A program made the translations under genes and the position numbers. The notes under the pieces were generated by a model. That model did not search any database, was not told where the DNA came from, and was given only the letters and a program-made list of their open reading frames with translations. From Thalassospira povalilytica (GTDB lineage Bacteria; Pseudomonadota; Alphaproteobacteria; Rhodospirillales; Thalassospiraceae), in the NCBI RefSeq assembly GCF_002844235.1, contig NZ_PGTS01000002.1, positions 1 through 64,000 on the forward strand: DNA of 64,000 bases. The letters are read 5' to 3'. Positions 1-9,806 of the stretch are shown here, one piece after another; the stretch's first letter is position 1, and each line of letters begins with the position of its first letter.

Positions 1-637
1 AAAACCGGCGCCAAAGCCGGAACCGGTGCCCACGCCCGAGGTTAAAAAGCAGCCTGAACCCAAACCGGAACCACAGCCGACCGAACTGGCTGCGGTAAAG
101 CCCGACAGCAAGCCACAGCCGCCCAAACCCGAGCCGGTCAAAAAGCCGGAACCGAAAAAGGAAGAACCCAAGAAGGAAGAGCCGAAAAAGCGCGACCTGA
201 TGAGTGTTCTCAAGGATGTGAGCAAGCTGAAGGAAACGGCACAGGCAACCCCGGAACCGCAACCTGATCAGGTGCCCGAAGAAAACGCCAGCGAGGTCGT
301 GGCAACCAGACTGGATGCGAATCTGACCATGAGCGAGCTTGATGCTGTAAAGCGCCAGATTGAAAAATGCTGGAGCCCGCCGGCCGGTGCCAAGGAAGCC
401 GGGAGCTTTGCCGTTGAAATTCACGTCAGCGCAAACCCTGACGGAACCGTTCGACAGGCACGTATCAGTAATCTGAATGACATACAGGGCGATTCTTCTC
501 GCCGTACGATTGCAGAAAGTGCTTTGCGAGCAGTGCTAAATCCGCAATGCAGTCCTCTAAAACTGCCGCTGGATAAATATGAAATGTGGCGCACATTCAC
601 GTTTAATTTCGACATGCGTGAAATGCTGGGCCTTTAA
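1..637 (+). CDS. tolA: TolA, C-terminal part (cut by window start)
   Basis: TolA is the inner-membrane and periplasmic rod of the Tol-Pal system. It links TolQR proton-motive-force energy to TolB and Pal at the outer membrane during cell constriction. The reading frame is already open at the first base, so the N-terminal membrane anchor lies outside the window. The visible part starts with a long Pro/Lys/Glu-rich stretch typical of the extended TolA domain II. It ends with a folded domain of about 100 residues that begins near the L-D-A-V-K-R-Q-I-E-K-C-W motif and resembles TolA domain III / TonB C-terminal folds. tolB follows 40 bases downstream, which fixes the identity by context. Confidence 0.88.
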   Translation, partial: KPAPKPEPVPTPEVKKQPEPKPEPQPTELAAVKPDSKPQPPKPEPVKKPEPKKEEPKKEEPKKRDLMSVLKDVSKLKETAQATPEPQPDQVPEENASEVVATRLDANLTMSELDAVKRQIEKCWSPPAGAKEAGSFAVEIHVSANPDGTVRQARISNLNDIQGDSSRRTIAESALRAVLNPQCSPLKLPLDKYEMWRTFTFNFDMREMLGL

Positions 638-677
638 TGATAAGTTCTTGAACACGCGTGGAAAATAGCGAGGCAGG

Positions 678-2048
678 ATGACGATCAAGACCAACGCAGG
701 AAAACGATTTTGGGTAAGAAGCAGTGTCGCGACACTGTGTGCCCTTGCCGTTGTCGCTGGCCTGAATGTCGGTTTCATGTCGCCGGCAAAGGCGGAACTC
801 CGGATTGACATCACCCGGGGTGAACTCAAGCCAATGCCAATTGCCGTCACCCGCTTCCCGGGTGAAGGCGTTGCCGAAACCGAGATCGGCCAGAACCTGA
901 CACAGGTGATTGCTGCCGACCTCGAACGTTCGGGGCTGTTTGCACCGATCAATGAAAAGGCATTCATCCAGAGTGCCGCATCATTGGCGGTCAATCCGAA
1001 CTTCGCCGAATGGCGCGCCATCAGTGCCCAGGCACTGGTCAATGGTCGTGTTGTTACGGAACCAAACGGATTGCTTCGTGTCGAATTCCGTCTTTGGGAT
1101 GTGCTGGCAGAAACCCAGATGTCTGGTGTTGCCTACCGTACACAGCCCAATAACTGGCGCCGTATTGCGCACAAGATCGCTGACGAGATCTATAAGCGCA
1201 TTACCGGCGAAACCGGATATTTCGACACCAGAATTGTGTATGTGTCTGAATCAGGCCCGGCCGACAAACGTGTAAAACGTTTGGCGATCATGGATCAGGA
1301 TGGTGCAAACCACCGGTTCCTGTCGGACGGTCGGTTCCTTGTGCTGAACCCGCGTTTCTCGCCGACAGCACAGGAAGTGGTCTATATGTCGTATTTCAAC
1401 GACAAGCCACGCGTCTATGTTTTGGATATCGATACCGGCGAGTTGGAATTGCTGGGCGATTTTCCGGGGATGACTTTTGCGCCCCGATTCGCGCCAGACG
1501 GGAACTCGGTTGTCATGTCGCAAGCGCTTGACGGGAACAGTGAAATTTATGAACTGGACCTGCGCACGCGCGAAAAGCATCAGCTGACGCGTCATGCCGC
1601 CGTGGATACCTCGCCTTCCTATTCGCCTGACGGTTCGCGCATTGCGTTCAACTCTGATCGCAGTGGGTCACAACAAATTTACGTGATGAATGCAGATGGT
1701 GGTGGCGTTCAGCGTATCAGTTTTGGTGGGGGTCTTTACGCCACACCAGTCTGGTCGCCACGCGGAGACCTGATTGCATTCACCAAATCACAAGGAGGTA
1801 GGTTCTATATCGGTGTCATGCGGCCAGACGGCAGTGGTGAAAGGCTGCTGGCCGAAGGGTTCCTCGTAGAGGGACCAACATGGGCTCCGAACGGAAGAGT
1901 GTTGATGTATCACCGCCAGCACCCGTCCAGGGACGGGACCAAGGATCGCTATCGTCTGTATTCGATAGATCTCACAGGTTATAACGAGCGAGAGATCGTT
2001 ACACCTGCGGATGGGTCGGATCCAGCATGGTCACCCTTGATTCCCTGA
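678..2048 (+). CDS. tolB: Tol-Pal translocation protein TolB
   Basis: TolB is the periplasmic beta-propeller protein that binds Pal and TolA. A Sec signal peptide is visible: a basic start, a hydrophobic core at residues 16-33, and an A-K-A cleavage site before Glu40. An N-terminal alpha/beta domain is followed by repeated propeller blades with the W-S-P-D-G / F-S-P-D-G-S type motif (for example [11 protein letters not shown] near 315-325). The length of 456 aa is normal for alphaproteobacterial TolB. The start follows a GGCAGG ribosome site. The gene lies between tolA and pal as in most Gram-negative tol operons. Confidence 0.95.
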   Translation: MTIKTNAGKRFWVRSSVATLCALAVVAGLNVGFMSPAKAELRIDITRGELKPMPIAVTRFPGEGVAETEIGQNLTQVIAADLERSGLFAPINEKAFIQSAASLAVNPNFAEWRAISAQALVNGRVVTEPNGLLRVEFRLWDVLAETQMSGVAYRTQPNNWRRIAHKIADEIYKRITGETGYFDTRIVYVSESGPADKRVKRLAIMDQDGANHRFLSDGRFLVLNPRFSPTAQEVVYMSYFNDKPRVYVLDIDTGELELLGDFPGMTFAPRFAPDGNSVVMSQALDGNSEIYELDLRTREKHQLTRHAAVDTSPSYSPDGSRIAFNSDRSGSQQIYVMNADGGGVQRISFGGGLYATPVWSPRGDLIAFTKSQGGRFYIGVMRPDGSGERLLAEGFLVEGPTWAPNGRVLMYHRQHPSRDGTKDRYRLYSIDLTGYNEREIVTPADGSDPAWSPLIP

Positions 2049-2177
2049 TATCTCAAGAGTATAGTCATCGCGAAGCACTGAATGCGATTCGCTTTTATCG
2101 CGGGCATTTTCGGTGTCGCGAGACATGGAAAACACCAACCTCGGGCGAATGCGTCCGGTGTTAAGGGGAAAACTTAA

Positions 2178-2672
2178 ATGAAACTTCGTATTCTCAGCGT
2201 TTTTGCTGCTGCCGCTCTTCTGGCTGCATGTGAAACTGCACCTGATAGCTCTGCGACCACTGGTGGCGAGGGTGTATCGACTGTAAACCAGCCGTCCACC
2301 AGCACGTCGCTGTCGGAAAGCAGCCCAGAGTGGTTCGCTGTTAACGTTGGTGACCGCGTCTTCTTCGGCTTCGATAAATACGATCTGGCTGGCGAAGCAC
2401 GTCGCACCCTCGAACTGCAGGCCGCTTGGCTGAAAAAATACCCGCAGTACAAAGTTGTTGTTGAAGGTCATGCCGACGAGCGCGGCACCCGTGAATACAA
2501 CCTTGCACTCGGCGAACGTCGCGCGAACTCGGTTAAAGATTACCTGATCGCTCTGGGTATCGACCCGTCGCGCGTTGAAACCATTTCTTATGGTAAAGAA
2601 CGTCCGGTCGCTCTTGGCCATGACGAAGAAAGCTGGGCGAAAAACCGCCGCGCTGTATCGGTTATCCGCTAA
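2178..2672 (+). CDS. pal: Peptidoglycan-associated lipoprotein Pal
   Basis: Pal is an outer-membrane lipoprotein that binds peptidoglycan and ends the Tol chain. The N-terminus has a lipobox L-A-A-C with the lipidated Cys18. A Ser/Thr-rich linker follows. The C-terminal 105 residues are an OmpA-like domain with the V-V-E-G-H-A-D-E-R-G-T-R-E-Y-N-L-A-L-G-E-R-R-A core that contacts meso-diaminopimelate. The length of 164 aa is typical. An intrinsic terminator follows about 30 bases after the stop, so pal can end a transcript before cpoB. Confidence 0.96.
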   Translation: MKLRILSVFAAAALLAACETAPDSSATTGGEGVSTVNQPSTSTSLSESSPEWFAVNVGDRVFFGFDKYDLAGEARRTLELQAAWLKKYPQYKVVVEGHADERGTREYNLALGERRANSVKDYLIALGIDPSRVETISYGKERPVALGHDEESWAKNRRAVSVIR

Positions 2673-2704
2673 GCGCGTGCAGGTGAAAGCCTGACTTGAA
2701 TACC

Positions 2705-2742
2705 AAGGCGCCTGTCCCGTCCGGGGCAGGCGCCTTATTTTT
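2705..2742 (+). terminator. Intrinsic terminator after pal
   Basis: A near-perfect GC-rich stem pairs AAGGCGCCTG(T)CCC at 2705-2718 with GGGGCAGGCGCCTT at 2723-2736. It has a 4-base loop and is followed by TATTTTT. It would separate tolB-pal expression from cpoB. Confidence 0.85.
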
Positions 2743-2825
2743 GCCGCCTGAAAATGTTGAAAATGTCATCGTGTCCTGTTCATAGTGACGCAACAAAGAC
2801 AGCATTGACGACAAAGGACCTGATA

Positions 2826-3968
2826 ATGATCCGAGTTCGACCCACCACTGAATCGCACCTTGCTGCCTGTGCCGCGATCCGATCCGATCGGGCCAGTGCC
2901 ACGGGTTCACGCGCAACAGGGGCCGCAACTTCGCGTAAAGGCCGCCGGATTCTTGTGGCTTTGGCCATGGGTACCGTGTTTGCCATGACGTCACTTGGAT
3001 CAGGAACGGTCCACGCCCAGGACGCCAACATGTCCCGCCAGGTCGAACAACTGCGCAAGGATCTCGATCTCTTGCAGCGTTATGTCTACCGCGAAGGGAC
3101 CGGTGGCGCAGGTGCGGCTGCCGGTGCTGCCGCATCTGGTGCCGACAGCGCCTCAACCCCGGCAGCAGCCCGCCAGCAGGTTCAGATCAATGAACTTCAG
3201 CGCAATGCGTCGCAACTGACCGGGCAACTCGAACAGTTCGATTTCCGTATTCGCAAGATGGAAGAACGTCTGGAACGTCTGGTTGCCGATATCGATTTCC
3301 GTCTTGGCCAGCTTGAAAATGGCGGTGCCATGTCCGGTGCGGCCCCGTCCGGTGCTGCGCCGCTGGCTGCGGGGGCTGCTGATGGTCCGGCGCCGACCGG
3401 TGATGCGGTCGCATCAAGCGAATTGGGCGGATCGGCAAGTGGCGAACGTCTTAATGAACGTGGCACCAAGCTGTTTGGCGTGATCGAAAGCGAAGGTCAG
3501 CCGCCAAAAATTCCGTCCGGTCCGTCGGGCAATGTGTCTGCGGCATCGACCCAGTCCGCATCGGTATCGGCGTCAACCGGCACCCCCGAAGAACAATATC
3601 GCGAAGCCTTTGGCCTGCTGCGCAAACAGGATTTCCCGGCTGCCGAAAAGGCGCTTAGCAGCTTTGTCGCCCAGCACCCCAATGACCCGCTGGCGGGCAA
3701 TGCGCAATACTGGCTGGGCGAAACCTATTATGTGCGCGGACAGTATGAAAATGCCGCCATCGCCTTTACCGAAGGTTTCCAGACCTATCCCGACAGCACC
3801 AAGGCACCGGATAATCTTCTGAAACTTGGCATGTCGCTGGCCAATCTTGGCAAAAACGAAGATGCCTGCACCGCATTTGGTCATCTGATTGATAACTTCC
3901 CGAATGCATCGAATGTTGTCCTTGATCGCGCCCGTCAGGAACGCAAAAGCCGCGGTTGCGCGCAATAG
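2826..3968 (+). CDS. cpoB: Cell division coordinator CpoB (YbgF)
   Basis: CpoB is a periplasmic TPR protein that coordinates outer-membrane constriction by Tol-Pal with peptidoglycan synthesis. After an unusually long basic N-region comes a signal core (L-V-A-L-A-M-G-T-V-F-A-M) and an H-A-Q cleavage site. Next are a short coiled coil (R-Q-V-E-Q-L-R-K-D-L), a low-complexity Gly/Ala/Ser linker, a second coiled segment (R-K-M-E-E-R-L-E-R-L), and C-terminal TPRs from about E-E-Q-Y-R-E-A-F onward (A-Q-Y-W-L-G-E-T-Y-Y-V-R-G). I chose the ATG at 2826 because AAAGGA lies just upstream. An in-frame start at 2754 would overlap the pal terminator region and has no ribosome site. A start closer to the signal core is also possible. 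Confidence 0.88.
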   Translation: MIRVRPTTESHLAACAAIRSDRASATGSRATGAATSRKGRRILVALAMGTVFAMTSLGSGTVHAQDANMSRQVEQLRKDLDLLQRYVYREGTGGAGAAAGAAASGADSASTPAAARQQVQINELQRNASQLTGQLEQFDFRIRKMEERLERLVADIDFRLGQLENGGAMSGAAPSGAAPLAAGAADGPAPTGDAVASSELGGSASGERLNERGTKLFGVIESEGQPPKIPSGPSGNVSAASTQSASVSASTGTPEEQYREAFGLLRKQDFPAAEKALSSFVAQHPNDPLAGNAQYWLGETYYVRGQYENAAIAFTEGFQTYPDSTKAPDNLLKLGMSLANLGKNEDACTAFGHLIDNFPNASNVVLDRARQERKSRGCAQ

Positions 3969-3989
3969 GCCATTGGCAACAGGCATGTC

Positions 3990-5456
3990 ATGACCGACAG
4001 CGTCCCGAACAGATCCGAACATGCTGCGGCGTCCAGTGGAACTCCACTGGACGCCGTTGTCTTTGAAAAGCTGATGGCCGAATTTGCCCCGTTCGAAGCA
4101 GCCCCGGTTGTGGGTGTCGCGGTTTCGGGGGGCGCAGACAGCATGGCACTGGCGTTGCTGGCCGATGAATGGTGTCGGGCGCGGGGCGGGGCAATCCTGG
4201 CAATTACTGTCGATCACGGATTGCGCGCCGATTCCGCCCAGGAAGCGCAATGGGTCGGAAACCAGCTTTACGAACACGGGATTGAACATGTCATTTTGCG
4301 ATGGCAGGGCACCAAACCGTCGCGCGCGGTGCAGGAACAGGCCAGACGGGCGCGCTATGATCTGATGGATCAGTTGTTGGCCGATCGCGGTATTTTCCAT
4401 TTGCTGGTGGCCCACCATGCCGGTGATCAGGCCGAAACAATTGCCATGCGCGAAATGCGTGGCCCAACCCCGCTGGGGCAGGCGGGCATGTCGGCACGGC
4501 GCTTTATGAAACATGCCCGTGTGCTGCGCCCTTTTTTGGCCGTGGAAAAGGCCGATCTGGTCGCAACTCTTCAGAGCCGCCATCAAGCCTGGGTCGAAGA
4601 CCCGTCAAATCGCAATGAAAAATTCGAACGCGTCCGGGTGCGCAACCGGCTTGCCGATAACTGCGGGCCATCATCATGCCGCGCGGATATTGCCGAGGAA
4701 CGACGGACGCTTGAACAGTCGATCGGGCGCCTTCTGGCCGGGTGCGTAACCCTTCATGGCAATGGGGTTGCGCTTTGCGACCGGTCCCTGTTTATGACCG
4801 GGCATCACGACGATACCGCACGCATTTATGCCGTGGGGCAGGTGGTTCGAACGGCTGGCGGGGCGGGCTATATGCCGGCTTTTGATAGTCTCGCGGGTGC
4901 CTTGGCGCGGATTTCTGAAAATCCGTCCGCGCGCCTTAGTCTGGGCGGATGCGTTTTGCATGCGCGCCGCGATCAGGTTTGCGTGTATCGCGAACGGGGG
5001 CGGCTTGATGGTGCGGCAGTGCATCAGGTGGTGACGATGGATGTGCCTGCGGATGTCAAAACCGGATCGGTTTGTTGGGATAACCGGTTCGAATTGCTGC
5101 TAAATCGCGCCGATTTCGGGGGCTTGACCGATCCGTGGATCGGGCCGCTTGATCTTTGTGATGTGTTTCACACAAAGGCATTTCGGGCTGCATTGCGCGA
5201 AATCGTACCATTTATTGGCAATTTGCCGCGCGCGGCCCTTGCATCCATGCCTGCACTCTACGATAAAGAAGGCTTGCGATCCGTTGGCGGGCTTGAGGTT
5301 TCGGAGCTTTCCGACGTATTATCCGCCGCCGACTGTGAACCGCCTTCGGGCAGGGGAAAATTTGCATTTGGCGGGCGATGGCGGTTTGCACCACCAGTAC
5401 CTTTGTGGGAAAGTGGTTTCAAATCGTCGCCGAAACCCGACAACCTACTTGCGTAA
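3990..5456 (+). CDS. tilS: tRNA(Ile)-lysidine synthetase TilS
   Basis: TilS adds lysine to the wobble cytidine of the CAU-anticodon tRNA-Ile, using ATP, so that it reads AUA. It is essential in bacteria. The PP-loop nucleotide-binding motif S-G-G-A-D-S occupies residues 46-51. It is followed by the conserved T-V-D-H-G-L-R and A-H-H-A-G-D-Q-A-E-T segments of the N-type ATP pyrophosphatase core. The C-terminal half is divergent, as is usual in this family. At 488 aa it is a normal long form. It lies 21 bases after cpoB and 84 before ftsH, the order seen in many Rhodospirillales. Confidence 0.93.
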   Translation: MTDSVPNRSEHAAASSGTPLDAVVFEKLMAEFAPFEAAPVVGVAVSGGADSMALALLADEWCRARGGAILAITVDHGLRADSAQEAQWVGNQLYEHGIEHVILRWQGTKPSRAVQEQARRARYDLMDQLLADRGIFHLLVAHHAGDQAETIAMREMRGPTPLGQAGMSARRFMKHARVLRPFLAVEKADLVATLQSRHQAWVEDPSNRNEKFERVRVRNRLADNCGPSSCRADIAEERRTLEQSIGRLLAGCVTLHGNGVALCDRSLFMTGHHDDTARIYAVGQVVRTAGGAGYMPAFDSLAGALARISENPSARLSLGGCVLHARRDQVCVYRERGRLDGAAVHQVVTMDVPADVKTGSVCWDNRFELLLNRADFGGLTDPWIGPLDLCDVFHTKAFRAALREIVPFIGNLPRAALASMPALYDKEGLRSVGGLEVSELSDVLSAADCEPPSGRGKFAFGGRWRFAPPVPLWESGFKSSPKPDNLLA

Positions 5457-5540
5457 GCAGGGCTTGTGACTATCTGATGATCAAGCCTTGCGCAGGAAGT
5501 TTTGCGTCACGGCACACATAATTGCGACCAGTAGCTTGGA

Positions 5541-7484
5541 ATGAATATGGGAAAAAATCTCGCACTGTGGGTTATCATTGCCATCCTTTTGGTGGCCTTG
5601 TTTAACCTGTTTCAGTCGCCCTCCGGACGGTCCGGCCAGTCGTCGCTGGCATTTTCGGACTTCCTTGCCGAAGTTGATACCGGCCAGATTTCGGAAGTCA
5701 CCATCCAGGGCAATAATCTGACAGCAGAAACGCGCGACGGTCGCTCTGTTAATGTTTACACCCCCGATTATCCGAACCTTGTCGAAAAACTGAACGACAA
5801 GGGTGTTCGCATCATCGCACAGCCGGAAGAAAGCCTTTCGCCGCTGATGAGCGCACTGATCAGCTGGTTCCCGATGCTGCTGATCATCGGTGTCTGGATC
5901 TTCTTCATGCGCCAGATGCAGGGCGGCGGCGGCAAGGCCATGGGCTTTGGCAAGTCAAAGGCCAAGATGCTGACCGAAAAGTCCGGTCGCGTGACCTTTG
6001 AAGACGTTGCGGGCATCGAAGAAGCCAAGGGCGAACTTGAAGAAGTCGTCGACTTCCTGCGTGATCCCCAGAAATTCCAGCGTCTTGGCGGTAAAATCCC
6101 CAAAGGCATGCTGCTGGTTGGTCCTCCGGGTACCGGTAAAACGCTTCTGGCACGTGCAATCGCCGGCGAAGCAAACGTTCCGTTCTTCACCATTTCGGGT
6201 TCGGACTTCGTTGAAATGTTTGTTGGTGTTGGTGCATCGCGTGTCCGTGACATGTTCGAACAGGGCAAGAAAAACGCACCTTGCATCATCTTCATCGATG
6301 AAATCGACGCGGTTGGTCGCCATCGTGGCGCCGGTCTTGGCGGCGGTAACGATGAACGCGAACAGACCCTTAACCAGCTTCTGGTCGAGATGGATGGTTT
6401 CGAAGCCAACGAAGGCGTGATCCTGGTTGCGGCAACCAACCGTCCGGACGTTCTGGACCCGGCATTGCTGCGTCCGGGTCGTTTTGACCGTCAGATCGTT
6501 GTCCCGAACCCCGATCTTGAAGGCCGCGAACACATTCTTGGTGTTCATGCCCGCAAGGTTCCGCTGGGTCCGGATGTTGATCTGCGCACGGTTGCACGTG
6601 GTACACCGGGCTTCTCGGGTGCTGATCTGGCCAACCTTGTCAACGAAGCGGCCCTTCTTGCGGCCCGTCTTGGCAAGCGCGTCGTCACCATGGCCGATTT
6701 CGAAAACGCCAAGGACAAAGTCATGATGGGGGCGGAACGCCGTTCGATGATCATGACCGATGACGAGAAAAAGCTGACCGCCTATCACGAAGGTGGCCAC
6801 GCACTGGTTGCCCTTCATACCCCGGCATCCGATCCGATCCACAAGGCAACCATCATCCCGCGCGGTCGCGCACTGGGGATGGTCATGCGCCTGCCGGAAC
6901 GTGATCAGGTTTCCAAATCCTATGAACAGCTGATCTCGGATCTGGCTGTTGCCATGGGTGGCCGTGTTGCCGAAGAAATCATCTTTGGCAAGGACAAGGT
7001 CACCACGGGCGCATCTTCTGACATCAATATGGTGACTCAGTATGCCCGCAAGATGGTGACCGAATGGGGCTTCTCGGACAAACTGGGTAACGTCAAATAC
7101 GTTGATAACCAGGAAGAAGTGTTTCTTGGTCACAGCGTCGCACAGCACAAAAACGTGTCCGAGAAAACGGCACAGCTGATCGATGACGAAGTCCGTCGTT
7201 ATTCCGACGAGGCCTATGAATTCGCCAAGCGTGTTCTGACCGAACATCTTGATGACCTGCATGTTCTGGCCAAAGGTCTTCTGGAGTATGAAACCCTGTC
7301 GGGTGATGAAATCAATGCGCTGCTGCGCGGCGAGGAAATCAACCGTCCGGGCCATTCGACCGGCGGCGGCAAGGATGCAGGTGGTGGACGCCGTTCCACC
7401 GTGCCGAGCACCGGTGGTGCCCGCAAAGACAACCCTGGCGAAGGTGGCGGGGATCTGTCGCCGGAACCGCAACCGGGAAGCTAA
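5541..7484 (+). CDS. ftsH: ATP-dependent zinc metalloprotease FtsH
   Basis: FtsH is the membrane-anchored AAA+ protease that degrades misassembled membrane proteins and short-lived regulators. Two transmembrane helices lie near residues 7-24 and 103-122, with a small periplasmic domain between them. The Walker A motif G-P-P-G-T-G-K-T is at 194-201. Walker B (I-I-F-I-D-E-I-D) and the second region of homology (A-T-N-R-P-D-V-L-D) follow. The zinc motif H-E-G-G-H is at 416-420. A Gly/Pro-rich, probably disordered tail ends the 647-aa protein. folP begins 12 bases downstream. Confidence 0.98.
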   Translation: MNMGKNLALWVIIAILLVALFNLFQSPSGRSGQSSLAFSDFLAEVDTGQISEVTIQGNNLTAETRDGRSVNVYTPDYPNLVEKLNDKGVRIIAQPEESLSPLMSALISWFPMLLIIGVWIFFMRQMQGGGGKAMGFGKSKAKMLTEKSGRVTFEDVAGIEEAKGELEEVVDFLRDPQKFQRLGGKIPKGMLLVGPPGTGKTLLARAIAGEANVPFFTISGSDFVEMFVGVGASRVRDMFEQGKKNAPCIIFIDEIDAVGRHRGAGLGGGNDEREQTLNQLLVEMDGFEANEGVILVAATNRPDVLDPALLRPGRFDRQIVVPNPDLEGREHILGVHARKVPLGPDVDLRTVARGTPGFSGADLANLVNEAALLAARLGKRVVTMADFENAKDKVMMGAERRSMIMTDDEKKLTAYHEGGHALVALHTPASDPIHKATIIPRGRALGMVMRLPERDQVSKSYEQLISDLAVAMGGRVAEEIIFGKDKVTTGASSDINMVTQYARKMVTEWGFSDKLGNVKYVDNQEEVFLGHSVAQHKNVSEKTAQLIDDEVRRYSDEAYEFAKRVLTEHLDDLHVLAKGLLEYETLSGDEINALLRGEEINRPGHSTGGGKDAGGGRRSTVPSTGGARKDNPGEGGGDLSPEPQPGS

Positions 7485-7496
7485 CGAAAGAGACTG

Positions 7497-8612
7497 ATGG
7501 ACGAGATCAAAAGATCGGTCCTGCGAAGCCCCGCCGATGTGCGGGGCTTTGCTGATTTTGATGGACCGCTTTACTACGCACCTACGGGTTTCATTGACCA
7601 CGCCGATGACCCCAACACGCTTCCGCTGGCCGGATCGCGCCGCGGCTTTTCTGCGCTTGAGATCATCCGCCGCCGCGATGGTGGCGGGGCCGAAAGCATG
7701 ATTCTGCCGCTGCTTGCCCTTGAAGGCTGGGTTCAGAACAGCGGACGTGTTGACGAAATCAACAATGTTCTGGATCGCCTGATGGCCAAACGGCCGGAAT
7801 ATGCCGGGCTTGATATGGCGACCTGCCATGTCATGGGCATCATCAATGTGACGCCCGACAGCTTTTCGGACGGTGGGGATTACAACACCACGTCCGATGC
7901 GGTTGCACGCGGTCGTGCCATGGCAAAGGCCGGGGCATCGATCCTTGATATCGGTGGCGAATCAACCCGCCCCGGTGCGGCTAATGTGTCCGAAGACGAG
8001 GAAATTAACCGTGTGGTTCCGGTCATTCGGGAACTCGCAGCCGACGGTCATGTGATTTCGATCGATACCCGTCATGCCTCGGTGATGGAGGCCGCACTCG
8101 ACGCCGGGGCCGCAATCATCAATGACGTTACCGGGCTGGAAGGCGACGAACGGTCAATGGAAGTCGCCGCCGCATCGGGCAAACCCGTCATGCTGATGCA
8201 TATGCAGGGCGAACCGGGCACCATGCAAGCCGATCCGCAATATGATTGCGCGGTTCTTGATGTCTATGACTATCTGCTGGATCGTATTGAAAGCTGCGAA
8301 CGGGCAGGGATTGCGCGCGAACGCATCTGTGTTGATCCGGGTATCGGTTTTGGCAAAACGCTGTCGCACAATCTTGAACTGCTGTCGCGTCTGGCGATCT
8401 TCCATGGTTTGGGCTGCCCGATCCTGTTGGGGACGTCGCGCAAATCCTTCATTGGCAAGATCGACCCTGATGCAGATCCCAAGCAGCGCCTTGGCGGGTC
8501 TATTGCATCGGCGGTCAATGGCTGGCGCCACGGGGTTCAGATGATCCGCGTCCATGATGTTCAGGAAACGGTGCAGGCACTTTCAGTGTCCAGCTCTACC
8601 TCTATGGTATAG
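7497..8612 (+). CDS. folP: Dihydropteroate synthase FolP with N-terminal extension
   Basis: FolP condenses 6-hydroxymethyl-dihydropterin diphosphate with p-aminobenzoate in folate synthesis. The core begins near residue 117 with G-I-I-N-V-T-P-D-S-F-S-D-G-G and continues with I-L-D-I-G-G-E-S-T-R-P-G, I-I-N-D-V-T-G and D-P-G-I-G-F-G-K-T, all signature segments. About 110 residues precede this core, so the protein (371 aa) is about 90 residues longer than the compact 270-280 aa enzymes. The extension has no motif I recognise. It starts 12 bases after ftsH, so translation is probably linked. Confidence 0.95.
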   Translation: MDEIKRSVLRSPADVRGFADFDGPLYYAPTGFIDHADDPNTLPLAGSRRGFSALEIIRRRDGGGAESMILPLLALEGWVQNSGRVDEINNVLDRLMAKRPEYAGLDMATCHVMGIINVTPDSFSDGGDYNTTSDAVARGRAMAKAGASILDIGGESTRPGAANVSEDEEINRVVPVIRELAADGHVISIDTRHASVMEAALDAGAAIINDVTGLEGDERSMEVAAASGKPVMLMHMQGEPGTMQADPQYDCAVLDVYDYLLDRIESCERAGIARERICVDPGIGFGKTLSHNLELLSRLAIFHGLGCPILLGTSRKSFIGKIDPDADPKQRLGGSIASAVNGWRHGVQMIRVHDVQETVQALSVSSSTSMV

Positions 8613-8669
8613 CCGATAAGACCTTTACACTCACTGGCTGTATAGCTTGTGATTTTTAACGTTTCGATT

Positions 8670-8733
8670 AAAAGGCAAGATCATTCAAAAGGTTGGGGAC
8701 TTCTTACCCAACCTGATGTGGTCTTGCCTTTTT
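8670..8733. terminator. Long bipartite hairpin, probable two-way terminator
   Basis: An outer stem AAAAGGCAAGA (8670-8680) pairs with TCTTGCCTTTT (8722-8732). An inner stem AGGTTGGG (8690-8697) pairs with CCCAACCT (8707-8714). It ends in a T-run on the plus strand and a T-run also appears on the minus strand. It lies after folP and before the response regulator. Confidence 0.75.
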
Positions 8734-8880
8734 CTGTTTGGATTCTGGCATTTTCTGACCTTTGACGGTTGGGGCTTGCAGAATAGGGCACATCGTCACA
8801 TACCAGATATTGAATGAATACAAGTGGCACAAAGCCACAACTCTTGGTTGGCACAAAAAAGCAAACGCGAAGGTCTTTGT

Positions 8881-9669
8881 ATGAACGGAATTGGCGGCCT
8901 GACGCAGCCTGATTTCAGCAGCGTCACATCCGGCCGGGATGCTATGACACAGTGTGTATTTGTCGTTGAAGACAACACAGACCTGAACAAGGATCTGTGC
9001 GAGTATCTGGAAATGTGCGGGTTTGACGTCGTGGGATGTGAAACCGGCGCAGCCTTCTATCGTGCATTGGAAACCAAGCAACCCGACGCTGTTATTCTTG
9101 ATATCATGCTGCCGGATGCGGATGGCTATGAACTGGCAAAACATGTCCGCAAGACGATTGATTGCGGGATCATGATGCTGACATCGCTTTCGGGCATGGA
9201 TAATCATCTGACCGGTTACAAATCCGGCGCGGATGTCTACCTGACCAAAGACAGCCCGCTTTCCGTGATCGAGGCCGCCCTTAAACCGTTGATGCGCCGG
9301 ACAACCCGCAGCGATGTCGACTCCGGTCCCGAACAGGCCGGACTTGAAGGCGGTTGGGTTCTCGACATGCTGAACTGGACTTTGCGCAATCCCAACGGGG
9401 ATGAAGCAACCCTGACCGCGACCGAACGCACGATCATCAAATTGCTGATCGAAGCAAACGGTGCCTGGTTGACCCGCCCGGAAATCGTCATTGAACTTGG
9501 CAAGGCAGACACGGCGGAAAATTGCCGTAACCTTGATACCGCCATCCGTCGTGTCCGTCAGAAAATCCTCAAGGAAATCGGCGAAGAACTGCCGGTCAGA
9601 ACGGCCTATGGTCGGGGTTATGCCTTTACCTCGACCGCAATTGTTCAGGGTGCGGCTGACGCGTCCTGA
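8881..9669 (+). CDS. OmpR/PhoB-family response regulator
   Basis: This is a two-domain DNA-binding response regulator. The receiver starts with V-F-V-V-E-D-N (acidic pair) and has the phospho-acceptor Asp in V-I-L-D-I-M-L-P-D. The T-S-L-S-G segment carries the Thr/Ser switch position, and the conserved Lys is in Y-L-T-K-D. A winged helix follows (T-L-T-A-T-E-R-T-I-I-K-L-L), with the typical R-R-V-R-Q-K-I and G-R-G-Y-A-F end. I chose the ATG at 8881 because GAAGG lies 8 bases upstream; 8944 and an upstream GTG at 8824 are alternatives. It converges on two histidine kinases, its likely partners. Confidence 0.88.
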   Translation: MNGIGGLTQPDFSSVTSGRDAMTQCVFVVEDNTDLNKDLCEYLEMCGFDVVGCETGAAFYRALETKQPDAVILDIMLPDADGYELAKHVRKTIDCGIMMLTSLSGMDNHLTGYKSGADVYLTKDSPLSVIEAALKPLMRRTTRSDVDSGPEQAGLEGGWVLDMLNWTLRNPNGDEATLTATERTIIKLLIEANGAWLTRPEIVIELGKADTAENCRNLDTAIRRVRQKILKEIGEELPVRTAYGRGYAFTSTAIVQGAADAS

Positions 9670-9806
9670 CTTTTCGGGCATATCGCCCCGTTCCGGCGTC
9701 CGATACCTTGCACTGGATAGCTTGCGCCCGATGCCTGCATTTTGCTGTGCCGGACCTTTGGGCGTTGTTGGCGGCAGTGAGGGCGGGGGATTGTAAATGG
9801 CCCGTC

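Noticed and set aside
5955..7829. A 624-residue minus-strand frame antisense to ftsH and folP
   Set aside because: The plus strand encodes FtsH with all motifs and FolP. The antisense product has no recognisable domain or ribosome site.
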